This document shows, piece by piece, positions 9,877 to 17,628 of a DNA stretch of 64,000 nucleotides (its first letter is position 1; every line of letters starts with the position of its first letter). The translations under genes and the position numbers were made by a program. Origin of the DNA: CAVDHB01 sp963608705 (lineage in GTDB: Bacteria > Bacteroidota > Bacteroidia > Bacteroidales > Bacteroidaceae). The notes under the pieces were generated by a model that made no database searches, had not been told where the DNA came from, and was given only the letters and a program-made list of their open reading frames with translations. The stretch lies in NCBI GenBank assembly GCA_963608705.1, contig CAVDHB010000046.1, forward strand, positions 6,376 to 70,375, in the 5' to 3' direction.

Positions 9877-12106
9877 TGTTTTGTTTATTTTGAGTTTCTT
9901 TGTTTGCTGTTTTTTGCACAGGCTGCGGCATGGGTTGTCTCTCTGCGGCAGAAGCCAGAGTTATCTGGCATCTCAAGCCTCTGCGAAGCGGTGAGTTGGC
10001 GGCAATACTTTGGGAAACCACTTTACCCACTCCCTTCAAACTCACCTTCACCCCTCTACTCTCCAACAGGAACACCGCATCCCTGGCTCCCATGCCCAAC
10101 ACATTCGGCATCCTGTTCACGGGAACCTGGTTTTTCAACAAGACCAAGTTGTTGCCGCTACGATGGACAGCTCCCCATACAGGAATGCCCACCGTTCCTT
10201 GCGACCAGTTGGTATTATTCCCAATTTCAAGATGCTCCAACACATAGTGTGCGGCCTGCACATCCCCAGCCAGGACGCTCGGCACAGTCTGCACCACAGA
10301 GTCACGCGCATAACTTATATCCATATAGATATTCTTTGCGTAGACTTTCTCGGCAATCTTACTAAACACGGGGCCAGCCATTCCTCCACCCGAAGCAGGC
10401 AATCCTGATTTCCTCAGACAGACTATGCAGCTGTACTTCGGGTCTTCCGACGGGAAATATCCGCAGAAAGAAAGAAGGTAGTTCACTCCTCCGCTTTTAT
10501 ACCCCGCGCGTCCGCCAGATATTTGCGCCGTACCCGTTTTCCCGGATACATGGAACTGCTTAGTTCCCGCTTTCTTTCCCAATCCTTTTGGGTCGTTCAC
10601 CACCATTTCAAGAATGGTGCGTATGTTATTCAACGCCTCGTCCGAAGCAATCTTGTCTTTCAATACTTCCACGGGAAATTCCTGTATCACTTCTCCTTTC
10701 CGTGTCACCGCTTTCACGAAACGAGGCTTCACCATCTTTCCTCCGTTCGCAATGGCGTTGTAGAAAGTCAGCGTGCTGATAGGCGGCACCTGCGATTCAT
10801 AACCGATGCTCATCCACGGCAAAGCCGACACAGACCAGTTACTGCCATCAGCCTTGACATGCCGCACTTTAGGCGCAGCCGAACCAGGAATAGGCAAGTG
10901 TAAATTATCCGCAATACCTACCCGATAGAGTCCGTCTATATACTTATTCGGCTGGTTGTGATAAAATTTGTCTATCAGCCGGCTCACACCTACGTTGGAG
11001 GAATACATCAAGCATTCCGGCACGGAAATAGTGCCGTATCCTCCCCGGTGCCAGTTCCAGTCCTTCATCTTGGCTGTACCATAAGTGAATATACCATTTC
11101 CTGTCTCCACATGGTCGTCCATGTGCAAGTAGCCATCATCAAAGGCCACCAGGAACGAAGCGGTCTTGAACACAGACCCAGGTTCCAACAACATGGATAC
11201 CGCATCATTCCTCACCTCCCGGTATTGCCCGTCAGAGCAGCGAGTCATGTTCACTATCGCTTTCACATCGCCGGTCTTCACTTCCATGAGAATCGCCACT
11301 CCCATCTGCCCGTCGATTTCCTTCAGTTTTTCCACCAACGCCTGTTCACAAATATCCTGCATATCGATGTCGATAGTGGTCAAGATATCCGAACCGTCCA
11401 CAGGATCCCGGTCTATGATATTCAAATACCTGTTCAGAATCTTCTGCGTGTGGGCTTTTCCAGGCAGTCCTCTCAATATTGAATCGTAAGCCAGCTCCAG
11501 TCCGTTGCGCGCCTGGTCCTTTCCGGGATAGAGACTGCCCAGCGTACGGGAGGCCAATGAGCCAAAAGGCTTTTCTCTCAAGTCAAACTTCTCTTCGTGC
11601 AAGCCGCTTTTATAGCGTCCCATCTTGAAATAAGGGAGTTCCTGCACCGCCTTGAACTGCGTATAAGAAATACGTTTGGGGTACAACAGCCAGTTCCTTG
11701 ACTGTTTTTCCTTTCCTTCCAACAGTCTTTCCTTGAATTCAGCGGCTGACTTGTCCGGAAAGATAGCTGAAAGTCCGTGCGATATACTATCCAGCTTGGC
11801 CATGAACAAGGAATCGTTCTCCGCAATGAACGCAGAGTCTGTTCCCCCGATTTTGAAGTCCTTGTATATCTTGAAGACAGGGACACTGCTGGCCAGCAGT
11901 TTTCCGTCCGCCGAAAATATATTTCCCCTTTTTGCAGGAATCGACACATTCTTCTTGCGACGGAAGTTAGCGTCGAAATAAGCCTGCCACTTGTCTTTCT
12001 CCACCAACATCAGGTACGTTTCCTTCCCTATCACGGCTACGAAACCTAAAATAAGAAAAAAGAGGATTATATTGTACCTTCTTAGTATGTCGTTGTTTAT
12101 GCCCAT
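9818..12106 (-). CDS. ftsI: Septal class B penicillin-binding protein FtsI (PBP3) with PASTA domain
   Basis: Monofunctional transpeptidase that cross-links septal peptidoglycan. The 762-residue protein has an N-terminal membrane anchor (about residues 12-32), a dimerisation region, and the transpeptidase domain with all three active-site motifs: SVFK (in EPGSVFKTASF), SSN (in MYSSNVGVS) and KTG (in SGKTGTAQISGG). A PASTA domain follows (PNVLGMGARDAVFLLESRGV, near residue 670). The last 40 or so residues are rich in Asn, Glu and Lys and are encoded in the stretch shared with murE, so this tail may be shaped by the overlap. It begins three bases after the ftsL-like gene. Confidence 0.95.
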   Translation of the reverse strand: MGINNDILRRYNIILFFLILGFVAVIGKETYLMLVEKDKWQAYFDANFRRKKNVSIPAKRGNIFSADGKLLASSVPVFKIYKDFKIGGTDSAFIAENDSLFMAKLDSISHGLSAIFPDKSAAEFKERLLEGKEKQSRNWLLYPKRISYTQFKAVQELPYFKMGRYKSGLHEEKFDLREKPFGSLASRTLGSLYPGKDQARNGLELAYDSILRGLPGKAHTQKILNRYLNIIDRDPVDGSDILTTIDIDMQDICEQALVEKLKEIDGQMGVAILMEVKTGDVKAIVNMTRCSDGQYREVRNDAVSMLLEPGSVFKTASFLVAFDDGYLHMDDHVETGNGIFTYGTAKMKDWNWHRGGYGTISVPECLMYSSNVGVSRLIDKFYHNQPNKYIDGLYRVGIADNLHLPIPGSAAPKVRHVKADGSNWSVSALPWMSIGYESQVPPISTLTFYNAIANGGKMVKPRFVKAVTRKGEVIQEFPVEVLKDKIASDEALNNIRTILEMVVNDPKGLGKKAGTKQFHVSGKTGTAQISGGRAGYKSGGVNYLLSFCGYFPSEDPKYSCIVCLRKSGLPASGGGMAGPVFSKIAEKVYAKNIYMDISYARDSVVQTVPSVLAGDVQAAHYVLEHLEIGNNTNWSQGTVGIPVWGAVHRSGNNLVLLKNQVPVNRMPNVLGMGARDAVFLLESRGVKVSLKGVGKVVSQSIAANSPLRRGLRCQITLASAAERQPMPQPVQKTANKETQNKQNNETEGRTEKDSAETNNRRR

Positions 12107-12109
12107 AGA

Positions 12110-12526
12110 TTATCTCTTTATCATGTATGGCGGCGTAGTGGCCATCTGGATGGAAGTATCCTCATTTTCGTGCAGGTATTTCTCCACCTGGCTCTGGCGG
12201 CTTTTCTCCAGCAATTCGCTGGAACGAGTAATCCAGTTGTTGCGAGCGTCGTCCAGCCGGACTTTCAGTTTGGATATTTCTATCAGTTGCTGTTTGCTGG
12301 CGTATCCATTGTAGATATACACCAGCATACAGGCGATGACCAGCACCAGCAGTCCCAACTGCCTGCGCAGGAAACCGCTCATCAGGAAATCGCCGCCAAT
12401 AAGGGAACGAAAGGACAAAGGTTTTGCAGAGACTTTCATAGGATTGTCCAGTTTGTCAAACTCTGCCTTCGCCTCTCTTTCCTCCTGTTCTAATTTTTTC
12501 TTTTTCTCTTCTTTGCTTTTCGCCAT
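12110..12526 (-). CDS. FtsL-like divisome protein
   Basis: A 138-residue bitopic protein: a charged cytoplasmic N-terminus (KSKEEKKKKLEQEERE), one membrane helix near residues 55-73 (QLGLLVLVIACMLVYIY) and a periplasmic helix of coiled-coil character (QQLIEISKLKVRLDDARNNW). Size, topology and position between rsmH and ftsI are those of FtsL, the partner of FtsB and FtsQ. The sequence family is poorly conserved, so the name rests on topology and context. It is three bases from both neighbours. Confidence 0.8.
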   Translation of the reverse strand: MAKSKEEKKKKLEQEEREAKAEFDKLDNPMKVSAKPLSFRSLIGGDFLMSGFLRRQLGLLVLVIACMLVYIYNGYASKQQLIEISKLKVRLDDARNNWITRSSELLEKSRQSQVEKYLHENEDTSIQMATTPPYMIKR

Positions 12527-12529
12527 GTA

Positions 12530-13441
12530 CTATTTCTTTTGCGCAATACGAAGTTTCGCGCTCCGTGAACGAGGATTGGATGTGATTTCCTCCTCATCCG
12601 GCGTGATAACCTTGTTGTTCACCAGCACGAAAGGCGACTCCACGTTTCCATAGAAGTCTTTGTGGGTGATTCCCTCTGTATTGCCAGTCTTCATGACATT
12701 CTTCACGAGCCTGTCCTCAAGAGAATGATAGGTGATTACCACCAGTCTTCCTCCTGGTTTCAGTATTTCAGTGGCTTGTGCCAGCATATCCTTCAAAGCG
12801 CCCATCTCGTCATTCACCTGAATGCGCAACGCCTGGAACACCTTGGCAAGGTCTTTCTTCTCTCTGCGTTCGCCAATGACAGGACGCACCACTTGCAGGA
12901 AGTCCTCCACCGTCGTTATCTCCTTTTGTGCGCGAGCTTTCACCAGTGCGGCAGCCAAACGGCGGCTTTGCTTCAGTTCCCCGTACAAGTAGAACATATC
13001 CGCCAACTCTTTTTCGTCCGCATTATTTACCAACTCGGCAGCTGTAATGGACGCACGTGTGTTCATCCGCATATCCAGTTTTCCATCGAAACGGAAGGAA
13101 AAGCCACGTTCCTTCTCATCAAAGTCATGACTGGACACGCCAAGGTCAGCCAACACCGCATCCACTTGCCCCACACCATAATAACGCATGAAGTTTTTCA
13201 AATACCGGAAATTGCTGTACACGAAAGTGAACGATTCCGACTGCGGGATATTCCGCTCTGCGTCGCTGTCCTGATCAAAAGCATACAGATGCCCCTCTCC
13301 GGTCAATCTGGACAAAATCTCACGGCTATGTCCGCCACCTCCGAACGTGACATCCACGCATACGGAGTCAGGACAGAGATTCATCCCGTCCACACTTTCC
13401 TTCAGCAAAACTGGAATATGATATGCAGTTTCTTCAGCCAT
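12530..13441 (-). CDS. rsmH: 16S rRNA (cytosine-1402-N4)-methyltransferase RsmH
   Basis: SAM-dependent enzyme that methylates C1402 in the 16S rRNA decoding centre (formerly MraW). The start at 13441 gives MAEETAYHIPVLLKESVDGM, the conserved N-terminus; an upstream in-frame ATG at 13492 would add 17 unrelated residues and is rejected. Motifs seen are VDVTFGGGGHSREIL (SAM loop), DLGVSSHDFDEKERGFSFR and VITYHSLEDRLVK. It opens the dcw cluster. mraZ, which often precedes it, is missing. Confidence 0.96.
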   Translation of the reverse strand: MAEETAYHIPVLLKESVDGMNLCPDSVCVDVTFGGGGHSREILSRLTGEGHLYAFDQDSDAERNIPQSESFTFVYSNFRYLKNFMRYYGVGQVDAVLADLGVSSHDFDEKERGFSFRFDGKLDMRMNTRASITAAELVNNADEKELADMFYLYGELKQSRRLAAALVKARAQKEITTVEDFLQVVRPVIGERREKKDLAKVFQALRIQVNDEMGALKDMLAQATEILKPGGRLVVITYHSLEDRLVKNVMKTGNTEGITHKDFYGNVESPFVLVNNKVITPDEEEITSNPRSRSAKLRIAQKK

Positions 13442-13458
13442 TGTTCTGATTTTGGGCG

Positions 13459-13466
13459 TAAAGGTA
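13459..13466 (-). promoter_or_regulatory. Weak -7-like box upstream of rsmH/dcw cluster
   Basis: The minus strand reads TACCTTTA, one mismatch from the Bacteroidota -7 element TAnnTTTG, 18 bases before the rsmH start. No clear TTTG is found at -33. Tentative. Confidence 0.3.
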
Positions 13467-13707
13467 CGAATTTTAGGGTTAGTAATGCACACAATCCTAT
13501 AAAAAAAGGAAGATAAGTTATCAACACCTTGTGCATAACCTGTTAACTCTTTATGGTAAATAACAGATTATATACTATAAATAAGACAGTTAACTACTGT
13601 GTATAACCTTCTGAAACAGATTCTCTGTAAGAAAGGTTTTCCACTCTGTTTTAAAGGTTTTAACAAGTGTTTTCCACCCTTTATGAACAGATTTACAATA
13701 ACTTATT

Positions 13708-13739
13708 TTTGGCCATATCAGTAAAATAGCGTACATTCG
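13708..13739 (+). promoter_or_regulatory. Promoter of the HhH-protein gene
   Basis: TTTG at 13708-13711, 20 bases, then TACATTCG at 13732-13739, one mismatch from TAnnTTTG. It lies 56 bases before the ATG at 13796, so the spacing fits a Bacteroidota primary-sigma promoter. Confidence 0.5.
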
Positions 13740-13795
13740 CATCCAAGCAAACGGACTCCGTAACGGAGGAATTCTTACTCCTAAAAACCTACTCA

Positions 13796-14740
13796 ATGAA
13801 AAGAGATTTCTGGAAGTCATTATTCTACTATTCAAAGTCAGACCGCCGTGCGTTATGGCTCCTGTGTGTACTCCTTGTAGCAGGGAGCTGCTTCTATACA
13901 GGCTACCTTTTGTCCGAGAAACGCCTTACCCGCCAAATGAGCGAGGAAGAACAGAAATGGCACACCGTCCAGAAAGAAATGCTGGAGACGAAGCAAAGAG
14001 AATATTGGAAGCAGCACAACAAGGGAGAATACGGTGATATTCCGACTGCCGAGACCTTCCCTTTCGACCCGAACACTGCCGAAGCAGCCACCTTTGAAAG
14101 GCTGGGACTACCCCATTTCATTATAAAGAATATTTACAAATACCGCAGCAAGGGTGGCTATTTCCACACCCCCGAGGATTTCGCCCGGATTTACGGTCTG
14201 AAGAAGGAGACCTTCCAACGCCTCCGCCCCTATATCCGCATCGCTCCGCAAGCCTTGGCCTACACTGATTCCATGCATAAAAAATGGAAAAGTGAACGAA
14301 CCGCACGCCGGGATTCCTTTCTACGCCAGAAGCCAGAGAAGTATCCAGACGGAGTGACGCTGAACCTGAACACAGCCGACACCACAGAACTGAAAAAGCT
14401 GCACGGTATCGGAAGTTACTATGCAAGACGCATTGTAAGATACAGAGAGCAGTTAGGAGGATATACGTCTGTAAACCAATTACATGAAATAGACATCCCC
14501 GAAGAGCTGCACCGCTGTTTCACACTGGCGAAGGAACCTGTCAGAGCATTGAAAATTAACAAAGCCTCGTTTTCCACAATACTGAGACATCCCTATTTGA
14601 ATTACCGGCAAACCCAAGCTATTTTCGAACACAAGCGGAAATACGGGACTATTAAAGAGTTAGTTCAACTGAAGATGTACACCGTATTCACGGAGAATGA
14701 TTTGCGCCGTTTGGAGCCCTATCTGGACCTCTCCGAGTAA
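13796..14740 (+). CDS. Membrane-anchored helix-hairpin-helix (ComEA-like) protein
   Basis: A 314-residue protein with one N-terminal membrane helix (about residues 18-40, ALWLLCVLLVAGSCFYTGYL) and then three helix-hairpin-helix modules: near residues 85-140 (FDPNTAEAATFERLGLPHFI), 178-235 (LNLNTADTTELKKLHGIGSY) and 250-310 (LKINKASFSTILRHPYLNY). ComEA-type HhH modules bind DNA non-specifically outside the membrane during DNA uptake. Three modules and the extra length are typical of Bacteroidales homologues, whose role is untested. No other competence gene is nearby, so DNA binding is inferred from family only. Confidence 0.8.
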   Translation: MKRDFWKSLFYYSKSDRRALWLLCVLLVAGSCFYTGYLLSEKRLTRQMSEEEQKWHTVQKEMLETKQREYWKQHNKGEYGDIPTAETFPFDPNTAEAATFERLGLPHFIIKNIYKYRSKGGYFHTPEDFARIYGLKKETFQRLRPYIRIAPQALAYTDSMHKKWKSERTARRDSFLRQKPEKYPDGVTLNLNTADTTELKKLHGIGSYYARRIVRYREQLGGYTSVNQLHEIDIPEELHRCFTLAKEPVRALKINKASFSTILRHPYLNYRQTQAIFEHKRKYGTIKELVQLKMYTVFTENDLRRLEPYLDLSE

Positions 14741-14806
14741 GTGGAAACATACTTTCAAGTATCTTAAAAAAACCGCTAAACACGAAGAATATTCAAAATA
14801 TAATTG

Positions 14807-14814
14807 TATCTTTG
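14807..14814 (+). promoter_or_regulatory. -7 box of the nrdDG promoter
   Basis: TATCTTTG fits TAnnTTTG. It lies 63 bases before the nrdD start. No clear TTTG is present at -33. No NrdR box or FNR-like palindrome was recognised between it and the gene. Confidence 0.5.
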
Positions 14815-14877
14815 CGAAGCTGTTTTCTGAAAACAGTAAGAAATTATTACCGTTAAAACTTAAAGGGAAGTTGTGGC

Positions 14878-16995
14878 ATGGATTATGCAAATATTGTAAT
14901 AACGAAAAGGAACGGAAAGAAAGAACCGTTCTCCATTGACAAGATCAAAACAGCCATCTCAAAGGCGTTCTTGTCTACCGGAAGTTTTGTGACAGAAGAC
15001 ATGATGACGGATTTGCTGTCACACATCTCCATCGAGAACGAAATGTCTGTGGAAGATATCCAGAACCAAGTGGAGAACTCCTTGATGATGGAGAAATATT
15101 TCTCCGTGGCGAAGTCGTATATGCTCTATCGGCAGAAACACCTAGAAGACCGGCAGCTGAAAGAGCAGATGGATTTCCTCATCAACTATTGTAACGCGTT
15201 GAACCCCGCCACGGGCAGCAAATACGACGCCAACGCCAATGTGGAGAACAAGAACGTGGCTACGCTCATGGGGGAACTTCCCAAGCAGGGATTCATCCGT
15301 CTGAACCGCAAGTTGCTTACCGACCGCATAAAAGATATGTACGGAAAGGAACTCGCGGACAAATATCTTTATTACCTGAACCACCATTTCATCTATAAGA
15401 ACGACGAGACGAACCTCGCCAACTACTGCGCCAGCATCACCATGTATCCGTGGCTGCTCAACGGCACGGCTTCCATCGGAGGAAACTCCACGGCGCCGAC
15501 CAACTTGAAGTCTTTCTGCGGAGGGTTCATCAATATGGTGTTCATCGTGTCCAGCATGCTGAGTGGTGCCTGTGCCACGCCGGAATTCCTCATGTACCTT
15601 AACTATTTCATCGGACTGGAGTACGGCAAAGACTACTACCTGCACGCTGACGACGTGGTGGACTTGTCCAAACGTCACCGCACGATTGACAAGATGATCA
15701 CGGACTGTTTCGAACAGATTGTCTATTCCATCAACCAGCCTACGGGCGCGCGTAATTTCCAGGCCGTGTTCTGGAACATCGCCTACTACGACAAGTATTA
15801 TTTCCACAGTCTGTTTGACAACTTCTTCTTCCCTGACGGCAGCCAGCCTGACTGGGACTCACTGAACTGGTTGCAGAAACGTTTCATGAAATGGTTCAAC
15901 CGCGAGCGTACCCGCACGGTATTGACTTTCCCGGTGGAGACCATGGCGTTGCTGACGGAAAACGGAGACGTGAAAGACAAGGAATACGGAGACTTCACAG
16001 CCCAGATGTACGGAGAAGGCCATTCATTCTTCACCTACATGAGCGACAACGCCGACTCTTTGAGCAGCTGCTGCCGTCTGCGTAACGAAATACAAGACAA
16101 CGGATTCAGCTACACCCTCGGAGCAGGTGGTGTGTCCACGGGTTCCAAGAGCGTGCTGACCATCAACCTGAACCGTTGCATCCAGTATGCCGTGCGCAGC
16201 AAGCGTCCCTACATGGAGTTCTTAGAGGAAATTGTAGACCTTGTGCATAAGGTGCAATCCGCCTACAACGAGAATCTGAAATACTTGCAGTCAAGAGGTA
16301 TGCTACCGCTCTTCGACGCAGGCTATATCAATATCAACCGACAGTACCTCACCATCGGTGTGAACGGACTGGTGGAGGCCGCCGAGTTCCTCGGACTGGA
16401 CATCACAGACAACCCGCAGTACACGGAGTTCGTGCAGAAAGTCCTCGGACTGGTCGAGACCTACAACAAGAAATACCGTACCAAAGAACTGATGTTCAAC
16501 TGCGAGATGATTCCGGCGGAGAACGTGGGTGTGAAACACGCCAAATGGGACCGGGAGGACGGCTATTTCGTACCTCGCGACTGCTACAACAGCTACTTCT
16601 ACGTAGTGGAAGACAACTCACAGACCATTCTCGACAAGTTCAAGCTGCACGGACGCAAATATATAGAACACCTCACCGGAGGGTCTGCCTTGCACATGAA
16701 TTTGGCCGAGCACCTCAGCAAGGCGCAATACCGCCAGTTGTTGCGAGTGGCCGCCAAGGAAGGATGCAACTACTTCACATTCAACATTCCGAACACGGTA
16801 TGCAACGACTGTCACCACATCGACAAGCGTTACTTGAAGAAATGCCCCATCTGCGGCAGTGAGAACGTGGACTATCTGACCCGTATCATCGGCTATCTGA
16901 AACGGGTGAGCAACTTCTCCGCCGCACGTCAGCAGGAGGCACACCGCCGTTTCTACGCTCATGCGGACAAGGTATTGGAGAAAGTGAAATGCTGA
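14878..16995 (+). CDS. nrdD: Anaerobic ribonucleoside-triphosphate reductase NrdD
   Basis: Class III, glycyl-radical reductase that makes deoxyribonucleoside triphosphates without oxygen. The 705-residue protein has an N-terminal ATP-cone (ITKRNGKKEPFSIDKIKTAI) for allosteric control, a catalytic core with SSCCRLRNEI, a zinc site made of two CxxC pairs (CNDCHHID and CPICGSEN) and the radical glycine in RIIGYLKR near the C-terminus. The last seven bases overlap nrdG, its activase, so the two are coupled. The presence of this enzyme agrees with an obligate or strict anaerobic lifestyle. Confidence 0.97.
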   Translation: MDYANIVITKRNGKKEPFSIDKIKTAISKAFLSTGSFVTEDMMTDLLSHISIENEMSVEDIQNQVENSLMMEKYFSVAKSYMLYRQKHLEDRQLKEQMDFLINYCNALNPATGSKYDANANVENKNVATLMGELPKQGFIRLNRKLLTDRIKDMYGKELADKYLYYLNHHFIYKNDETNLANYCASITMYPWLLNGTASIGGNSTAPTNLKSFCGGFINMVFIVSSMLSGACATPEFLMYLNYFIGLEYGKDYYLHADDVVDLSKRHRTIDKMITDCFEQIVYSINQPTGARNFQAVFWNIAYYDKYYFHSLFDNFFFPDGSQPDWDSLNWLQKRFMKWFNRERTRTVLTFPVETMALLTENGDVKDKEYGDFTAQMYGEGHSFFTYMSDNADSLSSCCRLRNEIQDNGFSYTLGAGGVSTGSKSVLTINLNRCIQYAVRSKRPYMEFLEEIVDLVHKVQSAYNENLKYLQSRGMLPLFDAGYININRQYLTIGVNGLVEAAEFLGLDITDNPQYTEFVQKVLGLVETYNKKYRTKELMFNCEMIPAENVGVKHAKWDREDGYFVPRDCYNSYFYVVEDNSQTILDKFKLHGRKYIEHLTGGSALHMNLAEHLSKAQYRQLLRVAAKEGCNYFTFNIPNTVCNDCHHIDKRYLKKCPICGSENVDYLTRIIGYLKRVSNFSAARQQEAHRRFYAHADKVLEKVKC

Positions 16996-17483
16996 AATAC
17001 ATCACTTCCGACATCGTTTTCCAGGAAATCCCTGACGAGGTGACACTCGCCATCGACATTTCCAATTGTCCTTTCCATTGCAAGGGGTGTCACAGCCCCT
17101 TTCTGTGGGAAGACAAGGGAACACCTCTGAATGAAGAATCTTTACTGAATCTCATAGCTCCTTACGCAGGTGAAATCACCTGCGTAAGTTTTATGGGTGG
17201 AGACCGTGAACCTTCTGCCGTAGCCGCCTTGGCTCGTTTCTTGAAGCAGAAGTATGCCCATGAGTTAAAGACCGCATGGTATAGCGGAAACGACAACCTG
17301 CCTTCCGACCCGTCTATCATCCAGTCTTTCGACTACTTGAAAATAGGCCCCTATATCGAGGACAAGGGTCCATTGCGTTCTCCCACCACCAACCAGCGTA
17401 TGTATCGCATCCATTCCGACGGAACAAAAGAGGACATCACTTCCCGCTTTTGGATAAAGGGAATGCCCGACGCAGCTCTGTAA
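16989..17483 (+). CDS. nrdG: Anaerobic ribonucleotide reductase activating protein NrdG
   Basis: Radical-SAM activase that generates the glycyl radical on NrdD. The 164-residue protein has the CxxxCxxC cluster motif in NCPFHCKGCHSPFLW and the SAM-binding stretch CVSFMGGDREP. Length is normal. It overlaps nrdD by seven bases (ATGCTGA) and is followed by a repeat-rich region before the next gene. Confidence 0.95.
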   Translation: MLKYITSDIVFQEIPDEVTLAIDISNCPFHCKGCHSPFLWEDKGTPLNEESLLNLIAPYAGEITCVSFMGGDREPSAVAALARFLKQKYAHELKTAWYSGNDNLPSDPSIIQSFDYLKIGPYIEDKGPLRSPTTNQRMYRIHSDGTKEDITSRFWIKGMPDAAL

Positions 17484-17488
17484 AAACA

Positions 17489-17579
17489 CGGTGAGTTACG
17501 CCTCATTATACGGTGAGTAATTTTTGCTATGCGGTGAGTAATTTTTACTACACGGTGAGTTACGGAGCGTAATTCACCG
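17489..17579. repeat. Phased CGGTGAGT repeats ending in a palindrome
   Basis: CGGTGAGT occurs at 17489, 17511, 17532 and 17553, that is every 21-22 bases (two helical turns). The last copy forms a 27-base imperfect palindrome (17553-17579) whose right arm ends TTCACCG; the core pair is TTACG/CGTAA. A related 27-base palindrome lies at 63879-63905. The stretch sits between nrdG and the GH110-like gene and may act as a transcription terminator or protein-binding array. Confidence 0.65.
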
Positions 17580-17628
17580 TATAAAAACCGGAGAAAAGTT
17601 CACATCACTTTATAACCAACCAAACAAG

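Larger units (their letters stand above)
13442..13795. promoter_or_regulatory. AT-rich divergent intergenic region with two DnaA-box matches
   Basis: This 354-base gene-free stretch separates the leftward dcw cluster from the rightward HhH gene. It contains TGTGCATAA at 13530-13538 and TGTGTATAA at 13598-13606, both perfect matches to the complement of TTATNCACA and in the same orientation, plus the one-mismatch TTATCAACA at 13518-13526 on the other strand. The stretch is AT-rich. It may serve DnaA-dependent control of the dcw cluster, or be part of a replication origin; neither is proven. Confidence 0.4.

Noticed and set aside
13590..13835. Minus-strand frame across the divergent region
   Set aside because: It covers DnaA boxes and a promoter, has low-complexity composition and overlaps the start of the HhH gene.
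14121..14426. Minus-strand frame inside the HhH gene
   Set aside because: Antisense to a protein with clear domains; composition is unlike a real protein.
17489..17579. Possible CRISPR array
   Set aside because: The repeats are only 8-10 bases, the intervals about 12 bases, and there are only four copies with no cas genes.
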